DNA from: Elysia crispata
Lineage: Eukaryota; Mollusca; Gastropoda; Plakobranchidae
DNA: 64,000 nucleotides
Direction of reading: 5' to 3'
Assembly (NCBI GenBank): GCA_033675545.1
Contig: JAWDGP010003784.1
Span: 265,220 to 329,219 of the forward strand
The position numbers and the translations under genes are program-made. Of the stretch, positions 49,849 through 63,988 are shown one piece after another (position 1 is the first letter of the stretch; every line of letters begins with the position of its first letter). The notes below the pieces were generated by a model. That model saw only the letters and a program-made list of their open reading frames with translations. It ran no database searches and had not been told where the DNA came from.

Positions 49849-50927
49849 TTTGCTGGAATTAGGCGTTTTCAGTGAGGAAAAAATATTCCTAGCAAAACTG
49901 AAACATACTCAGAATCTCAAAAGAGAATGCAGAAATTTATTTTAAATCTGCAATTTTAGTGTTCTAACTCTGTCAAAAATTCAGTTGTAGTATAAAATAT
50001 AATTCTGTTTTAGCTTGCATGTCATTTAATCAAGCAACACTTAAACACGATTTGGATAACATAAAAGTCTAAAAAAAACAAAGCTGTAGATGTGAAGCAT
50101 CACTTTATCATTTAAAATGCGTTTCAGTTACCGGTATTAATTTTGGAAAAAATGGACATCTAAATAATAAATGTAGTGCATCAAAGTCAAAATTGTATCT
50201 TTGCAGATAAGTATTTTATTGTGCACTAATCACACATAAATAGAGCAAAAACCAGGTGCTCGTCGACGGATAATGCTTTTTTAAGAATTGAAACTTAACC
50301 CGTGCTTGCTCTATGACTGTTGTTTTAACTAACTGATCAGGTGTTTTGGCATACAGGTTTGAAGTTCAGAACATTAATTCTAAGGCTCATTTGCGAATCG
50401 TTGCCATTTGAGTACTAAATCAAAAGCTCACCTATATTAACATTAAACAAAAAAACGTGTGGGAGCACGAGAAAACCCTCACATGGGTTCAGATTAAAAA
50501 AAAAAAAAAGTAGATGAGCTCAGTTTAAGAGCATTTTGCTTTTTACTTGAAGATTCTATCTTGTTTAGCGGAAAAGTTAAAGAGCCTTTAAAGTTCAAGG
50601 TACTTTTTTCACGAAGACTGTTTAGGGCACAAATCTGATCGGAAGTGTTTTCACAAAATATTTTAATTCAAAAGTAATATATTTCAGAAAAAAAAATCGA
50701 ACTAAGAGGAGTGAAAAGATAAATGAATGGAGTTTCTAAAGAAATTAAATTTCCATTTACGAACTTGGACTTCGCAATCAACTTAAAATAGGTCTAGTGC
50801 AAAACTAGATCTAGCAACATCAGAAGGGTTTTCCCGTGCGCTCACACAAAATAATACTTTATCGCATGAACCCGCGAAAATAAAATGAGCGACTTGTTTC
50901 GATCTCGGGCAAAAGGATCTAGCTGCA

Positions 50928-51239
50928 ATGCGAACAACATGCAGAAGAAATAAAAGACAAAAAAAGGTTGACTTTATCTCTAGAATCTTCGGCATTGAAC
51001 AAAAACTGAAAGAGGAATTTTCGATTTTTAAAAAGTATTTTGGTACACTAGATCTTACTATTCCATGTTTGCAGTTTCAAAGAATTTCAAAGAAGCACCA
51101 GCCAACAAGCAGGAATAAACCGTATCTTTCATTATTCAGAACCGATACTGCTAAACAACCTTATTGTATGAAAACTATAAATAGGACGATCCCAGATTTG
51201 ATCGAAACTTATTTACTTAAGACGTTTTATTCTCATTAA
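50928..51239 (+). CDS. Unrecognised 103-residue ORF
   Basis: An open frame of ordinary amino-acid composition, not made of simple repeats, about 1.1 kb upstream of copy B and on the opposite strand. It contains KKVDFISRIFGIEQKLKEEF and ISKKHQPTSRNKPYLSLFR. I do not recognise a family. It may be a fragment of a repeat-encoded protein or a chance frame. Confidence 0.25.
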   Translation: MRTTCRRNKRQKKVDFISRIFGIEQKLKEEFSIFKKYFGTLDLTIPCLQFQRISKKHQPTSRNKPYLSLFRTDTAKQPYCMKTINRTIPDLIETYLLKTFYSH

Positions 51240-51835
51240 ATCATGGATAATGGAGCATTGGTGCTTTATAATAATTCGTCTTTATTTTAAAAGCATTGCA
51301 AAAATATCTAAATAAGACGAAAAATAGAAGCCAATAAATAACCAATATACAAACGATATCTACAATTAGCCATATTTCCTCTGACTAATTTTTTCATGAT
51401 CGAAAATAACTGTGTTGGAGAGCAAGCGCGGTTTCTTTCAGAGCTAAGGTCGTGACTGAAAAGGAAGCAACGTTCAAGTCTGTTTAAAAAGATCTAGGGT
51501 TATACCAGAAGCTCTTTGGTCAAATCTACACATACTCGCTCACACAAAGTAAAAAATAATAAAATTAAAAACAAAAAGATAACATTTTATTCTCGTTAAC
51601 TGTGTCTGAACAGAAAGAAAATCTCATACTCTCTGGGTTGAACCTCGTAAGCTTAAGGTTCAGGGCAAGGAAAATCATACAGTCGCTCAAGCGTCAAACA
51701 GGACTTCAGTGTCATGAAAAAAAGTTCGCATCACTGAGCTCAGTCGCAGCATCAGCCAACAGAGCTTCAGAAGGAAAAAACGAGTTTTAGGACCATTGGT
51801 TACAGCAAAATCCAGTGTCAGACGAATTAGCTAGG

Positions 51836-52175
51836 GCCTCGATTTTTGAAGTATGGGACAGAGCCAAAAAAATGAAACTAAGCCTCGAAACATGGGTTAG
51901 AGCCTCAGAAATATACTTATGATAAGTCCTCACCTTAAAATTATGGGATAAAAACCAAAAAGGGAGAGAGCCTAAAAAATATATGAAAGCAGCTCGCCAC
52001 GAAAATATGAGATAGAAAAAAAAAATTGAATAGGGCCTCGGAAACATGAGTTGAAACCCCTAAGACATGTGATATGTACTAGTCTCAGAAAATGCGATAG
52101 AGCTTCACACATTCACACACACACATAGATACATACATTTATAACTTCGCCTCAGAAATATGGGATAAACCCTAA
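51836..52175 (+). repeat. Degenerate short tandem repeat with CCTC and ATGGGATA words
   Basis: Words such as GGGCCTCG, AGCCTC, ATATGGGATA and ACATGAGTT recur at irregular spacing of about 20-45 bp. It looks like an old, eroded minisatellite. Confidence 0.5.
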
Positions 52176-52525
52176 TAAATGAGAAGTTACGTATTTTGGC
52201 AAGAGATTCTCTAAGGTCTGTTAAAAACCTTTTAATGAGAGAACTTCGAACGCCTCATAGGGACAGTGGAATTGTTCAATTTCAATTAAAATTTAACATA
52301 CCCTAATCTTACGCAAGAAAAATTAGAAATTGTTACTTTTTTTCTAATTAGTACTGAGGGCTGTTTTATTGTTTAACGAACCACTTTGGCCCAAAGAGCC
52401 AGTGTTGCAGTATTAGTAACTGCCACTTAGGTATTTTTAGTTTCGATGGTAAAAGTACGAAAACCGTGAGCGAGGCAGTTCATAGAAATAACGTTAAACT
52501 AAAGAAGGCCAAATTATACTCATTG

Positions 52526-52527
52526 AA

Positions 52528-52598
<71 letters not shown>
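52526..52598 (+). repeat. (GA)n microsatellite
   Basis: GA run with one AA break, just left of the decayed LINE. Confidence 0.95.
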
Positions 52599-52600
<2 letters not shown>

Positions 52601-52639
52601 TAAGAATGAGTGAACGTAAAATTATGGGGAAAAAAGATT

Positions 52640-53620
52640 AGAGAAAAAGATTGGTTAACGCCTAAAGTTCGGGTTTACAAGGGACATCATTGAAAATGCA
52701 GAGAATATAACGTCGGACTGTACACATGCTTCATAGATTATTCACAAGCCATTGATTGTGCTCAGTATGAAGCCCTTTGCAGGATGGTGAAATGGGGTTC
52801 CCTATCCGCATCATAAGACACATGAAAAGCCTCTACAACAAACAACAAGCAGCTGTAAGAATCATGAATGGCTCAAAGTTGGAGTGCCCTAGGGGTGCAT
52901 AATTTCAACATACGTCTTTAAAATAGAGTTATAAGCAGAAAATATTACGAGGCAATGTTTTTTTATATCAAAATATAAGCAAATTCAAAAGCCTCAAAAT
53001 TAGAGGCATGTACTCCCTCAACTAAGACATATCGATGATGCCGTCCTTCACTCCACCACTCCAAAGGTTCTATAAAAACAGATAAACGCTGTAAAAGAAT
53101 CAAAGTGCAAGACATCTTTCTAAATGATAAGAAGACAAAGATCATGAAAACAGATAAAACGCAACAGCTGCTCAAAAGAAGAGTCAATAATGAAACCATA
53201 GAAGTATCTTGGACACAATGTTAACACACAATGGAAACATCAACAGCGAAATCAAAAGACGCCAAATAGGCTCTTCAAAAACTTAAAATTATGAAAAAAA
53301 AGTTCACTTTCAAGTCCGTCTAAATCAAAATATTAAGAACTTGTATATTTCCTATTTCCACATATTGCTCTAAAACCTGGACCGTGCACACAAATTTTAA
53401 GATGTTTTGAAATGAAATGCTATCGAAACATACTCAAAGTGGCATGGATAGAAAACAGAACAATTGAATCTATCTTGATGGAACTGTACTTAGAAGGCTG
53501 GCTAATGAACACAATAAAGAAAAGGAGACTGGCATACTTTGGTAACATCAAACGACACCTAAGATTTTAAGTCTATTTTTCTTTAAGCGACCATCTGTCC
53601 AACATAGACCTAAATGGGTG
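52640..53620 (+). pseudogene. Decayed LINE reverse transcriptase
   Basis: Pieces of a reverse transcriptase appear in order but in different frames. GLYTCFIDYSQAIDCAQYEA is the first catalytic block (near 52,705-52,770), then RHMKSLYNKQQAAVRIMNGS, GCIISTYVF, LRHIDDAVLHSTTP (a degraded YADD box near 53,020), a KTKIMKTDK-like segment and LGHNVN. After these come FTFKSV, TWTVHT and a FGNIKRH-like tail. Frameshifts and stops are frequent. It is a different, much older insertion than the one at 48.5 kb. Boundaries are approximate. Confidence 0.78.
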
Positions 53621-54166
53621 TTCATGTCTCTCGACTGAGCAGGTGTCAATCTTTAAGAGGATTATCTGTATTTGAAAATTTGATGTGATCAAGGGAATGT
53701 ATAATAACACTTCAAAAAAAATTAATTAAAATAAAAGAATTATAAAAATTGCCTTTTAAAGATAAGGACCATGTCACCGAGCAAGTTTCAAAGTAAAAAT
53801 ACTAATTGGTGCCCATTGTTGAAGATTACCTGAAACGAACCTTACAATAGTTTATTAAGAGAAATGTTCAATTGAAAAAAGATGCAATCGTAGTTCAAAA
53901 GTTTGAAAAGACAATAGTATCATTACTGAAAACATATTCTGTACCAATCACGTTTCTTGCCTTGAATAAGCCTAGCATTTTAAAAATTATCGTGAAAATA
54001 CAATTTATTTTTAAAGACCTGCTTCATTTGTCGAGCTAACTACTTGACAAAATTTTTAAGTGCGGCACACACAATTCTTATGACCATGACGGATTAAGAG
54101 ATACTCATTGCTTTACGCTTTAGCTTCAGCATTTAAGCTTTTGAAAAGCTTTCCTGCGGGGATATC

Positions 54167-54167
<1 letters not shown>

Positions 54168-54262
<95 letters not shown>
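54168..54262 (+). repeat. (CT)n-(TA)n compound microsatellite
   Basis: CT to about 54218, then TA to 54262, 200 bp left of the 32-bp minisatellite. Confidence 0.95.
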
Positions 54263-54264
<2 letters not shown>

Positions 54265-54462
54265 TAAATTAATTTAGCACACACTGCTGATCAAAGATGA
54301 TAAAACCAGACGATAAAGTGGTTTGCTTTTTTTTTTTAACAACACTCTGGTCCATATAATAATTATGAAGCCTTCAAAAGGTAGATAATGTTTTTGTTTT
54401 AGCATGGAATAATTTCTTCTTATCTTCATCCTAGTCTTTTCTTTGATAAAAAAATACATTCG

Positions 54463-54863
54463 AGATGCAATCAATGTTTGAAAAAGTATATTTGAGATGC
54501 AATCAATGTTTGAAAAAGTATATTTAAGATGCAATCAATGCTTGAAAAAGTATATTTGAGATGCAATCAATGTTTGAAAAAGTATATTTGAGATGCAATC
54601 AATGTTTGAAAAAGTATATTTAAGATGCAATCAATGCTTGAAAAAGCATATTTGAGATGCAATCAATGCTTGAAAAAGTATATTTGAGATACAATCAAGG
54701 CTTGAAAAAGCATATTTGAGATGCAATCAATGTTTGAAAAAGTATATTTGAGATACAATCAAGGCTTGAAAAAGTATATTTGAGATACAATCAAGGCTTG
54801 AAAAAGCATATTTGAGATACAATCAAGGCTTGAAAAAGCATATTTGAGATGCAATCAATGTTT
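54463..54863 (+). repeat. 32-bp minisatellite, about 12.5 units
   Basis: Head-to-tail units AGATGCAATCAATG plus TTTGAAAAAGTATATTTG. Units vary at a few fixed positions (ATGC/ATAC, AATG/AAGG, TTTG/CTTG, GTAT/GCAT, TTGA/TTAA). The period of 32 is not a multiple of 3, so the repeat does not encode a repeat protein. Confidence 0.93.
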
Positions 54864-57800
54864 CATGAGTGCGGAGAATCAGGCCTAAGCCAGGAAAAAG
54901 ATTAAAAAAATAATAAACTACCATGACAAATGTAAACTGATACCATAAAAGACTTACTCAAGCGTTCCACATTAATTTCTTTCCTTTATATTTTAAATAG
55001 CTCTCTCGTGCAAACGCACTATATATGCTAGAGAATCTTGAATGAAATTCTTCTATTTTGCACTTTCTAATTAACCGTAAACTAAAACGGAGTCACAAAA
55101 TCGCAGCACATCACGCTATGTTTGGTGTGCGGCAAACACCCTGTTCCATATTTTTTACAATTGTCTACTTCCTTTAAATTAAAAACAAAACAATTACCCA
55201 AATGAAAGGGAACATCAACTGCTTTAAAAGCTGTCGATGTCACATTAATCTGCCAGGGAACACGACAACGATAATGCCCCGTATTGCATATACGCTAAGG
55301 AAGTTAAGAGTCACTTCCCAGAGCTAAAAACAATGGATGGATTTCTCAATGTTTTTTTGTATAGTTTTTTTTTTTTATTCGTTTGACTTGTTTGTGTTTT
55401 TTTTATTTATTTATTTTTTTATTAAGCATACATTGCAATGTCGAGACGAGTGGTTGTTTTCAATACAAGATTGCAATATGGGACATATTCATAAAAAAGC
55501 TTCACGGTAAACTGGGAAACTTATTATTAAGCGCTTAAACTTTACATTGCAAAGAGAAACATCGTTGGTAAAAAAACAAACTATCACTGTAACATTTTTC
55601 ACAATTGTGTGTGAAATGCATTGTTAACCATGTGATATGAAAAGAACATCTACAGAAAATTAATGATGAGACAGTCTGAAAACATCTATTTGAGAAAGAA
55701 TGAAGGGTCGAAATAAAGCACGCGTATTTAACGTAAAAAGAAAAATACATAAGTTCGATTCCTCAAATGAAATTTATATGAGGCAAATTGATCTGCAAGG
55801 CTTTTCACATAATAGTGTTGTATATGACAGTAGCCAGCAACCATTAATTAAATGTTTAGTGATCATTAATTTTACAAGTTACAAGTAAAGTAACAGGTCA
55901 CTGTAATCCTGTGCTTCACGCGACAGGATTTTTATATGGATTACCTTTATCACAAAACGGATCACAGTTTTTTTTGTTACTCGCAAGCATTGATCCAATA
56001 AGTGACGTATAACTTGTTTAAGAGTATGAGTACGGCTTGACACGAAACCAGATATTTTTTTTTACTTGCTGGATGGACAGAACAAAATTCTTATGAAACG
56101 ATTTCGTGGCAAGTATGGAATTTATTTCACGTAGTCTGTACTTTACAAGGTGATATAGGCTCTCTGGCTTCTCAAATTAAGCAGGGCAGCGTCAAAAAGA
56201 TCGGACATTGAGCTTATCTTATCTGTCTGGGTAAACGCCGTTCTGACTGCAGATCTTTCTGATCCACTCTAGATGACCCCACAAACATGTTTATAATAGG
56301 GAAAATTGAAGCAGTGTTTTTTCCTATCATTATCAATGTCTCATTTCTTTAGACCAGATACCCGATATTGAAAAGGTGAAAGTAGAGCAAAATAATGCTG
56401 TACCAACATTGTTACAATTATGTTGCGATCACTTAAACACAATGTTGTAGACCTCCTTCACCCAAAATGAATTCGCTGACGATGTTTTCCATTTTATCAT
56501 ACTGCATTTGCTCAGCACAGAACGCCTTTTTGAATGATACAAACCCAGCATTTTAATTTGTACAAAGAGTGTCAAAAGATATAAATCATTTTTATTGTTT
56601 CTTATAAGGCAACTTTTGTAGGCCTATTAATGAAAAATAAAATGTAACCTTTGCTTGGGATATGTCCATTTTGGTAGGTGGAGATTAGTTGGGGTTTGTT
56701 TGTTGTTTATTTTTGTTCTGGTTTTAGTTCTTGCCGATTTACTCTACCTTGTTTGCATTGGTGTTTTAGCTGCTTTGTATTTTGAAGATGGGATCCTGAG
56801 GGATATGGGGAGCATGGTAAATGGTCTTTAAATAGTGTAGATAGTGCATGATCTACTTGTCAGCCTTTACAGTTCTTAACTTTTTGACACAACTAATTCT
56901 TTTACTTAAAATTGTTGATACGGCTTGTTTGAGCTATGAAATATTCTACTTCAGCCAGACTTCGTTTTTCGCTTATCAGTGTGGGTTTCATACCTCCTTC
57001 AATGACCCTCAGATTTTGGTTTTGCACCTCAAAGATCTTTTAGAGTTTGCCTTTAACCGCTGTTCTAGAGACGGGCGAACATTTTCCTGTGTGTTTTCCT
57101 CTGTTTCAGCAAACGTTATTTATCAGTGGTAAAACTATATGAATAAAGCCTCAAAAAGATATTGTCATGTTACTACAGTGTGCGGAAACAAGATAACCTT
57201 CTACAGCCTATATATGTTGAACTGATTTTCTCCACATCGAAAACACTTCTTTTTCTGAGTAGATTTTTTTGGTACTTGTCAGTATGTATGGCTTTCAAAT
57301 GCTTTTCTCCTTAATAAAATACCAGAATAAAACTAAGTAAGTTACAGTAGTTTAGAATATGTAAACTTTAGACAGCAATGTGCCTCGTCAAAGTTTTTAA
57401 TTAACAAAACCAGAGCGAATATTGCACAATTCTATGTTTGACTAGATAAAACCACGAAATCGAAATAATAGTCAAGATGTGAAAAGTTGAAAACAATCCA
57501 GTTTCTGCTCCAATATGTACTTATATAAACATATCGGCAGCAGATATTCGCAATTTATGAGTTGCTGACAATAGTTAGCCATTCTGATTTGTCATTCACA
57601 TCAGCAAAATATTTACAAGTTTCCCCAAAAACCAACGGAATCGAGCCCGTCTCATCATAGCCAAACCAACCATTCTGAAATTATAGTTCTGACGAAAGAC
57701 TCGTACAAACTTTCAAACAGAATCAGGAATACAGACTGATCGGGATTACGAAGATTTTTACTGCAGTTACGAACCACGTATATGGCATTACTAGTAAATA

Positions 57801-57896
57801 GCCAGCTGAACTTTTATAAAGAGATGAATAAGACACGGCTCTCAGAACTACAAACAGAAATGCCCGCCGAGCAAGAAAGCTAAAGCACAAGAAAGT

Positions 57897-58120
57897 GAAT
57901 GATGACATTTTCAGCCCATTTTAAATCATGCAAAACAGTAAGTGTGTGAAGCTACCGAGTTGACCTTTGGTGTCGAGCCAGGATTTCCAACAAAAATACA
58001 CACAAAGCCAGAAAGTCTGATGCAAATGATAAAACTTTCAGGTCATTTTAATCTGTGCAAAAAAGTGAGTGAGAATAACTAACTGGTCGACCTTTAGTGT
58101 GGCAGTGCAGCGATTTGAAC
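57897..58120 (+). repeat. Degenerate tandem duplication of about 123 bp
   Basis: Two neighbouring stretches share ATTTTAA, TGCAAAA-AGT-AGTG and GACCTTTGGTGT/GACCTTTAGTGT in the same order, about 123 bp apart. No coding role seen. Confidence 0.5.
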
Positions 58121-58475
58121 CTGTCAGTCATTCTGGGCGGCTTGGAGGGATAGAACCTGTTGTTCTAATGAGCCGGTTACAGTCAGCACTTACAACCAGC
58201 GACCAACAACCGATTCAGAGAAAACAATATCGCTCTCAAACATAACAGCTATCGGTAGGTTCACTACACACTACACAGAGCCTGATGTACTGGCAGTGCC
58301 ATAGCTCGACTCGCTACAGGTTAATTTCAGAACGTCTATCGCAAACACAAAGGAAGACCAGTTGACCGATTGAACTTTTGGAAAGTGAGATGTCGACCTA
58401 TCTTTTAAAAAAATTCTTTGTGTTGATCAAAATGCTTAAATGCTATTGTTCATGTATAAGATGGTTAACACACAC

Positions 58476-58479
<4 letters not shown>

Positions 58480-58537
<58 letters not shown>

Positions 58538-58542
58538 GTGTG

Positions 58543-58594
<52 letters not shown>
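58480..58594 (+). repeat. Paired (TA)n microsatellites split by a TG-rich spacer
   Basis: TA at 58480-58533 and 58547-58594 with TTGTGTGTGTTTT between them. TGTGTGTG follows the second run too, suggesting a duplicated TA-TG block. Confidence 0.94.
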
Positions 58595-58597
<3 letters not shown>

Positions 58598-60742
58598 GTG
58601 TGTGTGTTTGCTTTTTTCTTTAAACTTTTAAGATATCATTTCCTGAGCGTGAATCTAAAAAAAAAAGACACCATTGACAAAGACTCCTTAATTGTCGACC
58701 TACACAACTATTGTGTGAATCCATCAATATGTATATTTTGCTTCATAGGTACGACATTATGCTGCTACGGTACACGTTCCTCTCCTGTATACAATAGTTT
58801 CACATTATCAGTGAAGAACCTAGCGTTTATAAAATCCATATTGAGGAACGAAGCATCTGTGTCCATGAGAAAGCTATTTTAGGGCAGCAGAAAAAAATTA
58901 CGCACACTTTACTTTTAACAAGATTAGTTTTTGACCTTCATAAACGACCCTGTTACAAAGAAATGTCAAATGTCAACTCATAAATTATCTGTGCAGTTTC
59001 ACATGAACAGTTGATCTCTGTCATTTCAGATTTAAATCTAAAATTGTAGAATATTGCAATTATTGGAGGAAATGGCGCTCTCAGCTATGTTATTCGTTAC
59101 CAATACAAAAAATTATATTAATACTTTATCCAAAAAATATCAAAGCTTTAGAAACAATACCTTGAGTAACCAAATTTCTCATGTTTCTTCCCTCTCGAGA
59201 AGAATCTGATCTTCGCAGAAATATTCAAGTATCCAAAAGGGTTGTCTTCTGTACATAATCCTTTTCTTTAACCTATACAACATTTAAAGTCATATGGACA
59301 ACTTAAACGCATCCGCCATCATGAAAATAGGAATGTGGAACTGGAAGGAAAGAGAGAAGAACCGACTCCTATTTAACACCCATTTCAAATTCACTTAAAA
59401 AAAACTTTCGAAAAATGTGAAGAACGAACCGGTAGGAAGTGTGGATATGAGGGGAATACGAATTGATTTCGTTACGTCTTGCGATTACAGTTCTCTTGAT
59501 TTAATTTTACAGAAACTGCTTAGGAAGCTGGTTGATCTTTATTTTAAATTTTGTCCTTTCCTTTGTTTTTTCCTTAATGTTTTTGTGAGGGTTTCATGTT
59601 GGCTACTTTATAAGCTTTTGGAAAAGTGCCTGTTTTACAACTATTGTTCAACAGTTGCACAAGTTTTCAACTTTTTTTTTTTATCATGTTTTTTGTTTGT
59701 TTGTTTTGCTTTCTTTTGTTTTCGTCCATCAAGCCAAGATGGACTAATCCTGTCCAGGTAATTTCTTCAGCTTTTAATAGCTAGCACTGTGTTGTTATTT
59801 TGGTGTGAACGCCTTTTTTTTCTTTTTAGTTTTGAATGGCTTCTCAACTCTTGAGTGTGAAAATTGGCTTATCTCCTATCGTGTTTTCTACAGGTAAGTT
59901 ACTTTTCTTCACACTGTTTCATAATAAGACCTACTGTTCCTTTTTTGTAACAGATGAATCGTCCTTTTATATAATTATACGTTTAGATGAAATTTTTCTC
60001 CATTGAAAATTGTTACCAGGTCCCGTAATACAATTTTTGCCACTTTCTTGTCCAGGTTCAGATAATTTTTGTTTAAGTTTTCTCTGTGGTGAGATTATTT
60101 TCTTGATAATGTAATTTTGTTGATTTTTAGTGAGTTATTTTTGCTTGAATGTCTGAATAATTTTCTGCTTCTAACCTTGTCTGTATTACTTCACTGTATA
60201 GTTCCTCTAGTTCAGGAGTCCCAAAATCTGTATTAGATTTTACGAGGATAATTAAGTTGCTTTGCTTATGTGTCCTAAAATTGTGAATTGTAACATTAGT
60301 GAGGGGTAAAACTAAAAAAAAAAAAATCCATCGATGGCAAGGGAGTCTTAAAGTGGAATGTGAGGGACTAGTGAAACAAAGGAACAGGCAGAGAGGTACT
60401 AAATCGGTCCGCCCTTAAGATGTGCTCAGAAGCTTTAAGTTTGTTGCATCACAAAGAATACCATTTCCTTTTGGGTGTATTTTTTTTTGGTCCAGAAAAT
60501 ATTTTTTACATTCAATTTGATCCTTACTGTTTGGGTTGAATATTGTTTGATTCTCTTCTGTTCCAGTATTTCTTTTGTATCAGTGTGTGTAAAGGAACCT
60601 TCAGAGAAGATTTCTGCTGCTATGTACATGAATTTGAAGTGTAAACCAAGGGACACAACCATTTATGTCCTTGCAGTTAAAAACGAATGGACCTATTAAC
60701 TCCTGCCATTAAATTGCATGGTTCAATTAACCTTTTGGACGG

Positions 60743-60949
<207 letters not shown>

Positions 60950-63274
60950 ACTAAATCTGATATTTCACATTGGATGTGGGGGATATAGGTTTAGACAAAA
61001 GAGAAATGATATAATTTTATACATTAGTTATTTCAGATAAAATTAAATTGGAAAAAATAAATATGAATATATTGAGATAGAATATAAGCCTATTTTTATT
61101 ACTTCCTTAATTCATATCTGAGTAATACGTCAGATCTGTGGAGTAAGGTGCATCAAAAGTTGTTTAATAACATTTAACTCTGCACTTCAACGTCTTCAGG
61201 CAAAACAAAGTCTTTCAAAGATGGGTTTCCAGCGCCAATCCAAAGGCTGATTTTATGGCAAGGATTTTTCCTTTTCAATTATTTCTTGAGATCGAGACTG
61301 AAAAGAATGGAAAGTTAAGCAGTAATTTTGTAAGTGTAATCCCTATATTTCAATTTTTGAAACAATTGAACAATTAAGTATAAGTATATGGCTTCTATGA
61401 AACGTATAAATGGTGTGAAGATAGCCTAACAACAAACATATAATTGCTGTTGCAACAGTAAAGAAAAAAATGTGGATGTAAAAATTTCAAAGCTTTTATA
61501 AAAAGGCTTTCGAATTACTTTCAACAGCCAGAAGTTCTGGCACCTTGATATGAAATGCAAAAAAAAATAACAGACTAAATTCTTAATCCTTCAGTGTGAT
61601 TCACAGTCAAGAAATTTTCAAATCCTGAAAGGTTAACGTCAGAAATTACCTCTGTGGCCCAGTTTTAGCCGCCTTCAACAATTACTTGTACTACACCCTC
61701 AATGGTCGCTGATTGATTCTGTTATCGATGTTACAAAATCATCAAAATCAAGGAAATTTCAAACCTCAACGGTTTGCGCTAGTAAGCATCTAGAATGCCG
61801 CTATCGTCTGCATGCTGATTTTCTTAAAAATTTAAAATTGTAATCAAAATCATCAACATTAACTTACACTTCCATTGTTTAGATTTTTTTAAGCGTCAAA
61901 AGAGCCTGATAGTAGCAGAGGACTTTAAGGGCGTGTTGAGACTGCACCGCTCTTCTCAGGACGGCTAAATTATTTGCTATTTCTTTAAGCAATGGTTCCG
62001 CTGAACGGAATAGCCGTGATTCTGTGGTTAGAATTATTCAAACCCAGCCGATTTTGATTTAAAGTACTCTTGAATCAAGGCGCTTTTTATGCATGGACCA
62101 ATAAATAAAGGCCCTACAACTAAAGATATATCTCTTTCTCTTAAAGGAACATGAATCTTTTGGGAAGGCATGTGCCAAAATAACCATATTTAAAGACAGT
62201 GTTTAACTCTTATTAGACAAAAGAAATTGGTTTACTTTTTTTTGTAAACAATTATTTCTTTTTTTGGAAAACACAGAGAGTGAAGTGCCTGGGAAGATAG
62301 TGGAATTTTCTGCAGCTTCTTATTTAATTTGCGCCTTGAATGTTTGGGTATTATCCATCGTTTGTAAATAGGCTTACCAAGATAAAAAGAAAAAAACCAT
62401 CTAAGGCAACAAAATCATTGAAAAAAATTATGCTTTCAAAATAAAATATTCACTAGATACTCCCAACTACAAATATGACCGGACTTTATCATGAACGTAA
62501 TAAATTTGATAGATTATCAGATTTACGCCATAGTATGCTTGTTAATCTGGTTTTACCTATTGACATGTTGAAGAGTATTATGAGACTTAAGTGTAGAAAA
62601 AACCATATCAATACACAGAGCTATCCACACAAGTTCTAAACTTGAATGGACAGTTATTAGTAGAGTAGCTCTTATAACATTTTAAGCCCATATCACTCAC
62701 TAACAGCTATTTTTACAGCTCTCAACTGATGATCCGAACGCTTATCACGATAACACAGATTCTGGTAACAGCTGAGTCGAGGCCAAGACACTATCGATCA
62801 GCGGGTCGAATCACTTTCGGAGGCAGGTCAAATTCCGTACACACGTGTAAAAATTGCAAATATACGTGACTGGAGACTAGATCAGGTATCCGAGGAGATC
62901 AGTATCAATGTATCATAATGATATTGGGCTGGCACGTTTTGAAGTTTATGTATTGTCCATTTCGGCAGACGGTGGTTCAACCTTATGGCTACTTCACCAG
63001 GCCTGCGATGCGATTCTACCTTCTGAGGCGGGTGTTTGCCTTGGCTGCGTCCCTTGATCTTTTTTAAAATTCTTCAGATGAAAAAAAATTAAATATAGAT
63101 GTTGCGAAATCTTTCCAAAATGAACTTTAAAAAAATCTATCAAAGAAATGCTGTTATGATGACACTCACGATGATGGTGCTGACCAAGCGCAAAAGGGTA
63201 AAAAAGGACATTACAATATCACCCGACTGCATCTTTTCATTTCACTGTTAAAATGCGTCCACATAAGTTTTTTC

Positions 63275-63277
<3 letters not shown>

Positions 63278-63305
<28 letters not shown>
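63278..63305 (+). repeat. (CA)n(TA)n microsatellite
   Basis: Short CA run passing into TA. Confidence 0.9.
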
Positions 63306-63893
63306 GAGCATGTGCGATATTTGGTCGCAATGAACTCAGGAACTACAAACTTGCTCACAGTTCAAACTTTGTAGAAGAGTATATCAATACGGCCTGAATT
63401 GCCTGAAAGCTATTAGACTTTTGCAGAAACTTTCAACTTTTATGATCCATTTTTTTAATTCGTTTCGGCGTGTTTAAACCGAAATGAAATGCTTCCAAAT
63501 AGATGAGACCGCTTTTCTCATGCATGCCTTTGCACGATCGCACTTTTAATCCAAAAACTTCCCTTCTGTTTTTTTTTTTGTTTGTTATTATTATTTAATG
63601 CCGTTAACCCTTCACTGTTCTCATATACAGCTTAGATATAAACTAAGCTAGATCTATATATAACTCTGATCTAAATTTAACCTTCTTGAGAATCTACAGC
63701 AAGACCAAATGTACATGCGATTTGGAGTTAAATAGCGTAGATCTAAATTTATCCTGCTCCAGATTCTAAGCTTACATCTAGACCATCAGCATTAACAAAA
63801 CTACCACTACTTGATAGTATAGAAAAATTAACCAAAAACCTAGATCTAGCTCGAGACCGACAAAAAAGACGAAAGACGTGAAACATTAGAACA

Positions 63894-63988
63894 GATGGAA
63901 TGCGAACAGAGATCGAACCTGCACCTCGATGTGGCACCCATCGCCTTGCCTACATAAGACCAGGAACTTAACCACTGAGCCATCCACA
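63894..63988 (-). repeat. tRNA-derived SINE head (5' part)
   Basis: On the minus strand an A-box-like TGGCTCAGTGGTTAAG is followed after about 45 nt by a B-box-like GGTTCGATCTC, the order of a pol III promoter. The cloverleaf does not close properly, so this is a SINE head rather than a working tRNA. The window edge is close. Confidence 0.6.

Noticed and set aside
54463-54863. Possible CRISPR-like array
   Set aside because: Units are directly adjacent with no spacers, and this is a eukaryotic genome. It is a minisatellite.
56848-57132. Possible reverse transcriptase fragment (YQCGFHTS and VFSSVS)
   Set aside because: Similarity is a handful of residues with no catalytic Asp and no flanking blocks.
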